A stretch of 64,000 nt of DNA from Artemisia argyi (Eukaryota; Streptophyta; Magnoliopsida; Asterales; Asteraceae), in assembly GCA_030686995.1 (NCBI GenBank), contig CM060709.1:303753357-303817356 (forward strand), in the 5' to 3' direction. The first letter of the stretch is position 1, and every line of letters starts with the position of its first letter. Below the pieces are notes generated by a model, which saw only the letters and a list, made by a program, of their open reading frames with translations, did not search any database and was not told the DNA's origin. Made by a program: the position numbers and the translations under genes. This document shows positions 1-10,100 of this stretch, in pieces.

Positions 1-1020
1 TGTACACCAAAAAAATTTATATGGTTGAAATTGCTGCGGGTCCATCCACCTTATCAAAGAGACGTCGACCCAAACGCAACATTGATGTTGACCCATCCTC
101 CTCTTCGATACGAAATCGACCCAAACACTACAATCTGGAAGAGATAAATGAGAGGGGTCGTCTTCACAAATTCTCTTATGCATCTGAGTAACCTCTTTAT
201 CTCATTCATATAAGCATAGTATTTGTAATCTTGCACAAATCACTTTCTCTGTTCATTGATTTTTAGTTGGGCTGTTTGTGTTTTACATTCGAGTTGGTTC
301 GAGATGGTTTAATAAATAGTTGCTTAAACAGGTTTAGATTGTAACCGTTAATGGGTAGTGATATTCAGTTGTAAGTAAATTCCCGGATACATATGTGTTT
401 TTATTGAGCTGCAAATCTGCAAAGTTGGTATAAATCGTGAATGGATTGAATGTCTGATGCATGTTTACATCTCCAATTCTTCACTGAAACTCCTCACAAT
501 ATTATTCTTGCATCTCTTAATTTACATGTTTACAAAATGTCTTTAACGCGAGAATAATTAGCTCAAAAAGTGTAACTTGATAGGATTGCGGACATGCTAA
601 GTTTTGTCAAACCCTGTGCCCTTAATAGGATTGTGGATTTGTGGAGATACTAAGATTTGTCAAAACCAATACCTTACGTAATTTGATTATAAATATAACA
701 GTTGCATTACACGATTACAAATTCGTTCTTTACTTTATTGCTTTCTGTTACACTATTTGTTATCTTGTCAAGAAGACTAAAATTACTTTGGTGCACTATT
801 TTGTTATGGGCGCCCTTTTGTTATCTTTGTGAAGAAGACTAAAATTACTTTTGTCTAACTTTTTCAAAATTATAAGTTGCAAATAAGCAACTTCAAACTT
901 CATTCTCATCTTATTTAAGTCGAAAATGCTTACATTTTAAGACAATATTATTCTATACTAATACATGAATAAAAAAAAAATCATGTCAAAGCCCCGTACG
1001 TGCACGGGTATTATAACTAG
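1..1020 (+). mobile_element. Helitron, 3' part only
   Basis: The stretch ends at 1017-1020 with CTAG, followed by T. A GC-rich hairpin (CCCCGTACGTGCACGGG, about 991-1008) lies some 10 bases upstream. That is the classical Helitron 3' end: hairpin, short spacer, CTRR, then the T of the AT target. The last 90 bases resemble the end of the complete Helitron at 43071-46280. No matching 5' TC end is seen, so the element probably starts before the window. Around 600-850 there are short direct repeats (GAAGACTAAAATTACTTT twice) but no believable gene. Confidence 0.6.
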
Positions 1021-1137
1021 TGTTTACAACAATGAAGTATCTACTGAGAAACGCATCCATAATTATAATTTTTTTTTTTGACAAATAATACTAGCACTAC
1101 TTAATCCAACAGATGAATAATAAGCATAAGAGAACAT

Positions 1138-1222
1138 AAACATCAACTCTCTTTCTAACCAATGGAGTCAAACTATTGAGAACATCAGACTTGCCCCACT
1201 AGATTTTGAAACTTATTCTCTA
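1138..1222 (-). pseudogene. Relic of NAP1 exon 3
   Basis: Read on the minus strand, this piece matches exon 3 of the NAP1 gene at 61532-61627 almost base for base over about 85 bases. It encodes remnants such as NKFQNLVGQ and LTPLVRKRVDV, with a small deletion breaking the frame in the middle. An acceptor-like TGTAG precedes it, and the adjacent bases resemble the adjacent NAP1 intron, so it looks like a genomic duplication rather than a processed copy. No other NAP1 exon was found nearby. Confidence 0.7.
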
Positions 1223-1542
1223 CAGCATGATCACATGATTAACAAAATTAATACTGTATTATATTAAAGGTGCTGTTACAAGTTACCAAGAGGCAAGAGT
1301 GTGGACGTACCACTAAGACCAGACATGTCTAGTTCTTTCATGTCATAGAGCATTGCAACTGTTAGACAAAATCAGTTTGTTCTTGGGTCAAACTGTGACG
1401 TATAATAACTCAGTTTCTTTCTACAGAATCATTAAGGTTGAAAACACATATAAACCAACTAACAACAGGTTACTTAAAAATCAATTATAGCTGTTTCAAT
1501 TACAGGAGAGAGTTCAAGAGACGCAACAATAACCTCCCATGA
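1223..1542. other. Short intergenic / 3' flank
   Basis: Between the NAP1 relic and the stop codon of the DIM1-like gene. It probably contains that gene's 3' UTR on the minus strand. No other feature is seen. Confidence 0.4.
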
Positions 1543-2577
1543 CTAGTAACGATACTTGGTCGAGTAATCTTTAGGTGAGATGACCAAACCACGACCCTTC
1601 CTGGCCCCACGGTACACTGTCTCAACAATGTCAATGAATTCCTGCTTGTCCTTTATTGGCCAGTTGATCTTGTTGTTGTTACCGGTACCAAGATCAATCA
1701 TGATGTGCTTGTTGCGGAAGAAGAACATTACAGTGGATGGATCGTAAAGCTCATACATTATCTTGAAATCAGGCACTTCATCGATATCAACCAAGTATAT
1801 CACAGCAAAGTTTTTTAGCGTATTAGCCACTGCAGCAAGCACTTCGTCCATCTAGTAATGAAAAAAACACGGACGTTAGTTAGATTTTAGAAATCCAGTA
1901 CCTAATGCACACAAATTTAAAACTTGCAATATGAGCAGGCTGAGCAGGTGGTATAACGGATCAAATCGGGTACTTTTGGTCTGGTAGGGTTGACCCGAAA
2001 GACTTTTTTCCCAAAAAGATTAACTATTTTAAAACAGTTGGTGTGTCAAACATGATAACAGGAATCACAATAATACGGAGTAATAATCTAAATTTTGTTT
2101 TGAAAAACATTATTCAGGAGGTTTTATGTAATATAAAATACCCTTTTAAGTCGACTAAGAACCCATGTTAATTTTACCATTTGACCCATTACAACAACAA
2201 AAATGACCAATTGTCACCTTCAAAAAGACCATTGTAGAGGTGTATACACCAAACATATAACCTAGAGGATCCAATGGTCTCCCATCCCCCGTCAACGTAG
2301 TAAGGTCACTGTTTTAGATGTTCCACAAAAATTGTTAGAATTACTCGTTCACTTTCTAAAAAAACATATAAGTAGCAATGTTGGCAATACTTGGTTTTAT
2401 GTAACAAATAGGTTGCAATAAAATTTATATAAAGAAAACAAGGGTTTAGTGGGTTACCTGCATACAAGTTGCATTCCCATCATTACCGAACCGGATGATG
2501 ACGACTCGTTCTTCCTCCGCGAGTATGGCCTGATCGACATGCCATCCTGAGTGTAAATGCTGTAGCAAATATGACAT
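1543..2577 (-). CDS. DIM1/YLS8-like U5 snRNP 15-kDa protein (two exons)
   Basis: Exon 1 is 2577-2458 (40 codons, from MSYLLQHLHSGW) and exon 2 is 1851-1543 (102 codons, ending STKYRY). The 606-base intron has GT and AG ends. The 142-residue product has exactly the usual length of the DIM1/Dib1 family: thioredoxin-fold components of the U4/U6.U5 tri-snRNP needed for pre-mRNA splicing in the nucleus. Most of exon 2 is textbook (YELYDPSTVMFFFRNKHIM, GTGNNNKINW, TVYRGARKGRGLV). The odd part is exon 1: the loop that is normally HDWD-x-TC reads NDGNATC, and a usual Pro in MSYLLPHL is Gln. The frame is fully open and the splice sites are intact, so it may be expressed. It is more likely a diverged second copy than the main housekeeping gene. 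The start is set by alignment to the family; an upstream in-frame ATG at 2646 would only add an unconserved tail. Confidence 0.85.
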
Positions 2578-2653
2578 TGGGTTTTGCCTTCTTCCTTCTT
2601 CTTCACGTTTCCACAAGAAAAAGTAAATATTCAAAGAAGATATCACAAAGTCC

Positions 2654-2661
2654 TATTTATA
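2654..2661 (-). promoter_or_regulatory. TATA box candidate for the DIM1-like gene
   Basis: TATAAATA on the minus strand, about 80 bases upstream of the start codon, which would leave a 5' UTR of roughly 50 bases. Position and sequence fit a plant TATA box. Confidence 0.45.
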
Positions 2662-3850
2662 CACTTTATAACCGGATGCTGGCTATTGTATTCACAGAAA
2701 CGTTTTGGTCACGATTTGATAACCTGAATCTACCGAAGAGAAACAAATCGACTGGTGATGAAACGATCGAGCAGCCGTATAGGGTTTGTAAACTTTTTCT
2801 TATTTGTAATGGCATTGTCATGCGTAATGGGTATTTATACCGCTGTTGTTTACGTCGGTCTCTCACTTTTTTTTTTTTTTTTTTTAACTCATATAAACGT
2901 GATGGGTCATCTATATTTTTATGAAGGTTATAATGTGAAGCGTGGTGTAATGAGATGACCTAGCATCACCGTTCAGAAGCTATGGTGAATTTTTAGCGTT
3001 TTTTAAAGCGATTTAAATTGACATAACATATGAAAATATTTATAAATTTATATATTATTTCATATTTCATATATCGAGTTTATAAAAAGTGTTATACATA
3101 AGGAATTAAGTTAAGAAACTATCCCTATGTAATATTATTCATTTCTATCAAAAAGACCTTTTTCATCAGAGTTAAATTCAAAAAAGGCGTCACGACTCGC
3201 ATCTTAGCACGCCTAATCACGTCTCATCTCACGTCATGCCTAGAGTCGACGCTTTAGTCTATTGCGTAACTTGGAGGTCACGTCTTGTGCCTTAGCGTCT
3301 CCATGACGCGCCTTTAAAACCATAATTTTTAATCATTCCACCCCTTTCTTTACTTTTTGTGAAGAGTCATAAACCGGGATAAAGAATGGAAGATTGGCCT
3401 TTTGTTTCCATTCTTTGCGTCAAACAAACCCATTTCGTTTCTCATCTTTCCTTTCCACACTACCAAAAAGCCCCCTAAGCTATGTTTAATGATACACTTG
3501 TTTGTACCCTCAATAATAACTAATAACTACTCACCGCTTAATTTATTTTTTTTAAAACATATCATTGATGAATTTACAAGTTCTTCTACGAGTAACGCCT
3601 TCTTTCTTTGCTGTGTTTCAAGACAGTTTGAGTGTTCTATTTACTCCCGATCCAACTACGGGGGTTGATAGTGAATTTGGATTTGACTAACAAACAGTTT
3701 TGATTTTCATTAACTAAACATATGCGGTTATGGTTTGGATTTGGCAAATAACCAAACCAAATCAAACCATCCTCGCCCCTAATACCAAGTGAGTGAAAAC
3801 GTACGAATTACTTGGATGATAAAGGTACAGTACCTCTTGGAAATGTGTTA
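2662..3850. other. Intergenic, ACGT-rich patch
   Basis: No gene is seen. A T-run lies at about 2868-2885. At 3185-3320 a relatively GC-rich patch repeats short words around CACGTC/GCGTC. The rest is AT-rich single-copy-looking DNA up to the target duplication of the LTR element. Confidence 0.4.
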
Positions 3851-3855
3851 GAAGT

Positions 3856-6427
3856 TGTAGAACCGTAGAGGGGGGGGGGGGGTGAATACGGTTTCCTCGG
3901 CTTTTTAGAAGTTTAAAAACTTTAAGCCAAAAGAAAACCAAGTGGTTGTATAATCAATCCAACAACCACTATCACAACCTAAATATATAAAGCAAGTAAA
4001 GAACACAACGATATATACTGGTTCGGGATGGGGGGTTTATATCATCCGTACGTCCAGTTGCGAATCCGCGACTCTGATACTATTCACTAGTATAATCCTT
4101 TCGGTGGACTATAAACCGTTACAATTCACTCCACCGATATTCACTAATATCGATGCTCACAAAGAAGGAGTTACTCACCAACGGTATTCCGCCCTCGAAA
4201 ACCACCCAAAAGAATCTCACGATTCGACTTAACCTAAGGATCACAAAGATCTCTACCAAGACTTCCACCCGGAAGTATTAAACTCCAACTAGATCCCCAA
4301 TGATCTAGGCTTGGTCACCAAGACACAAGACTTCCCTTACAAACAATTGAATGAATGAATGAATGTTTGTTCAATCAAGTCCTAACCTAACCTAGAGACT
4401 CAATTGTAGTAGAAAGGGTATAAGAAAGAAGACCCTCGACACAATCACAAGAGTGGATTAGGTTCTTGTGATTCTTCCCTTGCAAAGATATGTGTTCTTC
4501 CAAAGATGTTAGTATGGAAATCAAGAACACAAGATTAGAGATTGAGAGATTTGAGAGTGTTTAGAGAGAAAGAATCTAGAGAGAAAGAATAATGGCAAGA
4601 GGTGAGGAATACAAGAGGCAAGGGTGGTATTTATAGGCCAAGAACCCAAACTTGGGAATATTTTACCGAGGCCGGCGCGTCACCCGCGCGGGCAGCGCGC
4701 CAGGCGTCTGTAAAATTTTCCCATGTGTTGGGTGTTTGGATCTTACAAATACCTATCCTTGCTAAACCCCCAATTGTACTTCACACTAAACCTTAACATT
4801 AATCATTCTAAGGTTTACCAACTCAAATAGTCAATTTGGAAAATCATTTGTGAAGTGTTTAAAGAGAAACCAAATTACCAAGGGTTTAAAGTGTAGATAG
4901 GGTAATTTGGAAGGGGTAGAAGTGTATCTCCTCGTATGGCATAGAAAAGAGAGAAAGAATATGCCAAGGAATATTCCAATGCTTGGGGGGGGGGGGGGAA
5001 GAATGTGATGGAGGGTTGAGATGAAATGGTTTGAATTGGATGGCTAGGATCAAAGGGAGCCTCCCTTAGTTTTCAAACAATTTGGCATGTGGAGAAATGT
5101 GGATGGATGAGATGATCTCATTAGGAATGGATGGCTAAGATCACACTTGCCTAGGTTAGGGTTAAAAGGATATTCCAAGGAATATGCTTTGCTTGGGGGG
5201 AAAGGAGAAATGAAGGGTTGAGATGGTTTCATTTGAATTGGATGGGTGAGATCAAAAGGAGCCTCTTTTGCTTGGGGGGAAAGGTTGGATCAATGGTTAG
5301 GATTGTTTTGGTTTGAATTCAATGGCTATGATCAAACACATGTGGTGGTATAGAGAAGAGGGATTAGATGGATGGTTGAGATGTATTTGATTTGAATTCA
5401 ATGGTTAGGATGAAACCCATGTGATGATATAGAGATGAGAGGTTGAATGGATGATTGTGATGTGTTGTAATTTGAAATCAATGGCTAGGATGAGAGGAGC
5501 CATATTAGGGTTTCCAACAATCGGCATGTGTTGAAAATGAAGGGTTAGGATGTGTTGTAAGGGAATGGATGGTTAGGATGGTTAGGATGTAGTGTGTAAG
5601 GGAATATGTAAGGGTGTAAGAGATTGTGTAAGAGAATATTTGATTTGGATATGATTGGTTTTGTCTTATGCATAAATGGGATTAAGAGAGGATTAAGACA
5701 TAATCTAATTGTCATTAAGAAGAAAAGGTTTAGACAATTAAGATTATAAGTTGAGAAAATCATAGGTTACTTATAAGTTCAAGTAACACAATGTCAAAAA
5801 TCCATAGTTTCATATCTCGTGACTTTCCACGACTCGACGTTCTCAACTAATACCTTGGTTCAAACAAGTTAAGTGTTTTGCCTTGATGTAAAGCATAACC
5901 CAAGTGGGAAAGGATGCGTTTACGCAAAGTGACCTTTGACTTAGTTTGACCAATAAGGGAGTAAACCCGTTACGTAATTAGAGAAGACGTAAGCACGGGA
6001 TATGAGCATATGAATGGTTCAACACGATGTCAAGTGAGATATACAAGCTCCCTAAGTTTAGAAAAGCCTTGGCTAAAGGCGGTAGCTAGAAAACATGAGT
6101 TGGCGTTTTCCCGTAAATGGGTGTTTTAAAAGTAGGATCTCTCAAGTCTCAAAACTCGTTTCGAGTGTTCTCAATTAAGCACATAACATATTCATACATG
6201 TATTGAAAGATCCACATTTGTCGGGTAAGGGGAAAGCCGACTTTAAAAATTCGCCCGGAACCATACAGACTCCTGGCGCGTCACCCGCGCGTTGACGCGC
6301 GGGCAGCGCGCCAGGAGCAGACATTGGCTCCGGCGATTTTTGAGCTAACGTTTGTTATTTTATGTGTTTCGATGGTTTATTTGTCATCATTAAAACATAA
6401 AGAGATCTGAATCATGTTGCCTCAACA
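3856..6427 (-). repeat. 3' LTR of the copia element
   Basis: 2572 bases from TGTAGAACC (plus strand) to CCTCAACA, nearly identical to 12015-14585. It has the same internal TATA box (4628-4635), the same GC hairpins (4672-4710 and 6270-6317) and a G homopolymer of different length near 3870. Open frames inside it are chance. Confidence 0.95.
6270..6317. repeat. GC-rich hairpin in LTR (copy in 3' LTR)
   Basis: Arms CTCCTGGCGCG and GCGCGCCAGGAG enclose a second paired block CCGCGCG/CGCGCGG around a TTGA loop. It stands out sharply from the AT-rich surroundings. The same hairpin is at 14428-14475 in the other LTR, and a shorter relative lies in the transcribed part of each LTR (4672-4710, 12838-12870). 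Confidence 0.85.
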
Positions 6428-6440
6428 ATCTCCCCCTTTT
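6428..6440 (-). other. Polypurine tract of the copia element
   Basis: On the minus strand AAAAGGGGGAGAT directly abuts the 3' LTR, where plus-strand DNA synthesis of the retroelement is primed. Confidence 0.85.
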
Positions 6441-6603
6441 TGATGATGACAAACAAAAACCGAAAGTAAATAAAATTACCAAACTTAGCGAAGACAAAGC
6501 GCGTCTTTGGTGTAGCTTGCGTCTTGACCTTTGCCTTGTAATTTGGTGAAGCCGTGAAGCCTTTAACATTACTTGAATGGTCTTCACGCATCTTGCTTTC
6601 TTT

Positions 6604-6715
6604 CTCCCCCTTTTGTCGAATCAAAAAGGCGGGACTTCCATTTGAAATGGGAAAATAGCTTGTTTTCGTGCTCCCCCTTGAATATAGCTCCCCCTAGATC
6701 GTTACTCCCCCTTGT
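6604..6715 (-). repeat. Cluster of extra polypurine tracts
   Basis: Four more GGGGGAG-type tracts (minus strand) at about 6604-6614, 6671-6678, 6689-6695 and 6705-6712. With the terminal one this makes five. Multiple polypurine tracts are a described Sirevirus trait. The remaining sequence to 7133 has no believable coding frame and would be the 3' untranslated part of the small ORF. Confidence 0.65.
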
Positions 6716-7133
6716 TTTAAGGCGGGGATTCATGGGTCAAGAGCCTCACCCTTAGCGGTGGCCTAGCTACACATAGAAAGCACAACATGCAACCAACAAG
6801 AAATCCTCACATGTGCAAGTCCAAGATAGGTTAGGTTACCATTTGGAGACTTGCAACATTGGTTAGTCCACAATATAACAATAAGTATATTTGTGTCCAA
6901 GATGACTCCATAATCCAAATGTTGAGCACGATATACTGGAGATGAACTAAACATGATTTTCACATATAACTCATAATACATTTTATATCACAAAGAAGAG
7001 CATAAATCATACAACAAAGACAATTCCTAAGACAAGCTAGAGACACATTCTACAATCACCTTATTCAAACACAATATTATATGGTGACTAACTATATTAC
7101 ACATAACCTACAACAAAAGTTGCCCAAGTGGCT

Positions 7134-7502
7134 TTATTTCTTGCGCTTTTGAGCCGCAACTTTTGCAAGACCTTTCACAACATTTGTTAACATCATGAAA
7201 TTGTTCTTGTAGGCAAGATGCAATTCCCTCATCTCCTCTTGAAGATCCTTAACATCATTCTCAATCTTGATTGTTTTCTCACAACATTTACACCTACGTG
7301 CATGGTCATGAGATGAAGCATCAAGTTTGGGAGGGAGAGGGTACCCCGTTTTGTACCATATGGGATTACTCCACAAACATTTCATCACATAATTCCTAAG
7401 TATTTGATTATCCATACATGATGGATTTTCCCATTCATCATTAGGTTCTTCATCAATCACAATGGACTTACCCTTGTATTCATTGCTTGAAGCATAACTC
7501 AT
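7134..7502 (-). CDS. Accessory ORF between pol and 3' LTR (unknown function)
   Basis: An intact frame of 122 residues from MSYASSNEYKGKS to AAQKRKK, in the same orientation as the retroelement. An in-frame upstream ATG (7523) would add seven residues; I prefer 7502 because it fits the TATA box spacing. I recognise no family. What can be seen: an acidic N-terminal part (IDEEPNDEWENPS), a Trp/Tyr-rich middle, a cysteine cluster RRCKCCEK, then a heptad-like helical stretch (about residues 73-105) and a basic KRKK end that could serve nuclear entry. It lies where some Sireviruses carry an env-like or accessory ORF, but it is much shorter and has no signal peptide or membrane segment. It stays open while gag and pol have decayed. 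It could also be a captured host gene fragment. Confidence 0.55.
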   Translation of the reverse strand: MSYASSNEYKGKSIVIDEEPNDEWENPSCMDNQILRNYVMKCLWSNPIWYKTGYPLPPKLDASSHDHARRCKCCEKTIKIENDVKDLQEEMRELHLAYKNNFMMLTNVVKGLAKVAAQKRKK

Positions 7503-7581
7503 TTTAGAGAGGAGAATTTTCAAGGTGATTTAAGTTTTGAAAGAAGAACAAGAAGTATGTAAAGATGAAAGAAATAATGTG

Positions 7582-7590
7582 ATTTATATA
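7582..7590 (-). promoter_or_regulatory. TATA box upstream of the accessory ORF
   Basis: TATATAAAT on the minus strand, about 80 bases before the ATG at 7502, preceded by GGATGG. It suggests the accessory ORF can be transcribed from its own promoter inside the element. Confidence 0.5.
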
Positions 7591-7599
7591 GGATGGAAG

Positions 7600-8235
7600 A
7601 AGGGTGGTAGGTATGAGTAAAGAGACTAGTCATGCATGATCATGATGAGTTAAACTACAAAGATGCTTGAGGAGATGGCTAAGACATCTAAATCATGTAC
7701 CAATATTTCATTAAGCATGTGATGGTGTAAGGAATAAAAGAGGATGATAGTACACATAATTTTATCATGCATGCATTTAATCATATGCATGAAACTATAA
7801 TCAATTAATTGTTGTAAGATAGTATTATTCAATTTTAAATTAAGCATGCAACATGTAGTTTATCACATAAGGGGAACAAGATGAATTGGATACAAGTTCT
7901 TGAACACAAGTGTGAGTTGTGAAGAGACATCATATCTAAGACAAAATTTTCAAGATGAATCAAGATAATTTTGTGTCAAGTTATCTTGTTCAAGCACATA
8001 GTATAGACATGTAGAATCTTGGATACTTATCAATCATAGTTTGAATAATGAATTGATAAATATCTTTCCTCTTGGAAGACATTTGTTAGATCTTCCACCC
8101 ATGCCTCCACATAAATCTTAATCACATAAGCTCTAATAGCACCTAAAGATTTTTCTCCTAAGATGCATGTTTTATCATCAAACCAAACCCAAAGCAATTT
8201 GGACTTTTGAAAAATGTCATGCCAAAAACTTAGAC
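7600..8235 (-). other. Non-coding stretch in place of RT/RNase H
   Basis: In an autonomous copia element this region would start the reverse transcriptase. I find no RT motif and only short chance frames. Confidence 0.5.
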
Positions 8236-9720
8236 TTATTTATTTTGTGACCTAAGTGTCCTTTTATTCAAGTCACCAATGACTTGTTGTATAGGATGAC
8301 CCCTCGCTTCTCTCAATTCCTTAGGATTGCCTTCATCTGAATCATTAACTTGTAATGTTGGCGACCTTTCTTGATCTTGAACCAAAGGTTTGTTGATCAC
8401 ATCATCCTCTAACGAAGGAGATGATTTAGGCTCAGGCATGCTCTCATCAAAGGTTACATTGAGAGATTCCTCAATCCCCATTGTTTCCTTGTTAAGCACT
8501 ATGTATGCTTTACTAGTTTGAGAGTATCCTAGGAACACACCTTCATACGACTTTTGGTCGAATTTGGTGAGATATTCTTTGGTGTTAAGTATAAATACTT
8601 TGCAACCAAATACTCTAAAATACTCTAGGGATGGTTTTCTATTCCTAAGTATTTCATAAGGTGTTTTATTAATTACCTTTCTTATGTAGACTCTATTAAA
8701 AATGTAACAAGCGGTATCTAGGGCATGACACCAAAACTTTTGTGGAATGGATTGCTCGTCAAGCATTGTACGACTCATCTTTCTTAACTTACGATGTGTT
8801 CTTTCAACAATCTCATGCGATTGAGAAGTGAACGGGCCCGATAAGTTATAAGATATTCCATGTTGTTCACAAAAGGTTCCAAATTGCATTTTATCAAATT
8901 CGCTACTATGATTTGTTTTAATTGAAACAATTGAACAATCAAGTAAGTTTTCAAGTTTCTTTCTCAAAATATTGAATTTATTTAAAACTTCATCCTTGTT
9001 TTCTAAGAATAATATCCAAGTGTAATTTGAATAATCATCTATGATCATTAAAGTGTAGAAGTTACCTCCATAACTTTGGATCGGAGATGGACCATACAAA
9101 TCCAAATGAATTAATTCTAAAACTTTACTAGTTGTCACTTCCTTTATATTCCTATTATTGGTTTGTCCTTGACTCCCTAGACATGTATCACAATAATGCC
9201 TTTCAAAGCTCAACTTTGGTAAATTCCGTACTAGTTCATTAGAAGCTAGGTTTTGGACTAACCTCATATTGGCGTGACCTAATCTCCTATGCCAAAGCGT
9301 TGAGTTGTCCACCATGGACGTAAGACATATGTGTTGCTTAGAGTTATCACCTAACTTGCATGTATATAAATTATTTCTCCTATGACCTTTAGCTAACACA
9401 ACACCATTTTTACTAATGGTGCAATCTACCTTAGTAAATTTGACCTCACAATCATCATCACATAATTGACTCACACTAATCAAATTGAAGCTTAGACCCC
9501 TAACATGCTCAACATTGGAGATTTCTATGGAGTCATGAAGGACATTACCTTTGCAGACAATTTTGCCGTTAAGTTTGCTTCCAAAAATGACATGATTGTC
9601 ATTATACGACGTGTATGATGTGAACAATCTTCTATTCCCGGTCATGTGTTTAGTGCAACCACTATCCACTACCCACTCATCCGGTTGTAGATCACTTTTG
9701 AGGCAAACCTACAACAAAAG
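8236..9720 (-). pseudogene. Copia pol fragment: protease end and integrase
   Basis: A continuous frame begins just after a TAG at about 9712. It runs through the aspartic protease motif WVVDSGCTKHMTG, then the GAG-pre-integrase zinc region (HRRLGHANM, CDTCLGSQ), the integrase core and the copia C-terminal signature YIFNRVYIRK-x-INKTPYE and YFRVFGCK. The first catalytic Asp (HLDLYGP) and the catalytic Glu (EIVERTHRK) are present. The middle catalytic Asp, usually in a TDHG-type motif, is Asn (KTNHSSEF), so the enzyme should be inactive. The frame stops at TLRSQNK without running into reverse transcriptase. Confidence 0.9.
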
Positions 9721-10100
9721 TACAACTCATGCCTTTGGTACCCATTGTTTCTTGGGTCCATTTTGGTTAGCATTTAAAGTGCCCAAGTTAAACATTCTTG
9801 GGTCTTGAAGCAAGACACATAATTTCTCAATACCAAACTTAGAAAAGGCGGACCAAGGATTGTTTTGATAGTCATTTTGATTTTGATAACTTGGTCTATA
9901 GTTGTGATATGTTTGAGGTCTAAAGTAGTTTTGGTTGAATAGGAGTTGTCTCTCATTTGGTAATTGTTGTATTGGTATTGAGAAGACCTTTGACCATAGT
10001 TAAAAAAATTTCTTCTTTGGTTATTATGAAAAGATGGTCTTTGGTTGTATGAGATAGAAGATCTCACATTAGGTGTAGGAAAAAGTGGTCTATTATTTAC
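9721..10100 (-). pseudogene. Broken gag-pol junction
   Basis: Remnants of the gag/protease linker on the minus strand, rich in Asn, Gln, Tyr and Arg (SYNQRPSFHNNQRRNFFNYG), interrupted by frameshifts and stops. Confidence 0.6.

Noticed and set aside
2571..2958. Plus-strand frames opposite the DIM1-like gene
   Set aside because: They overlap the promoter and exon 1 on the other strand and contain a poly-Phe run.
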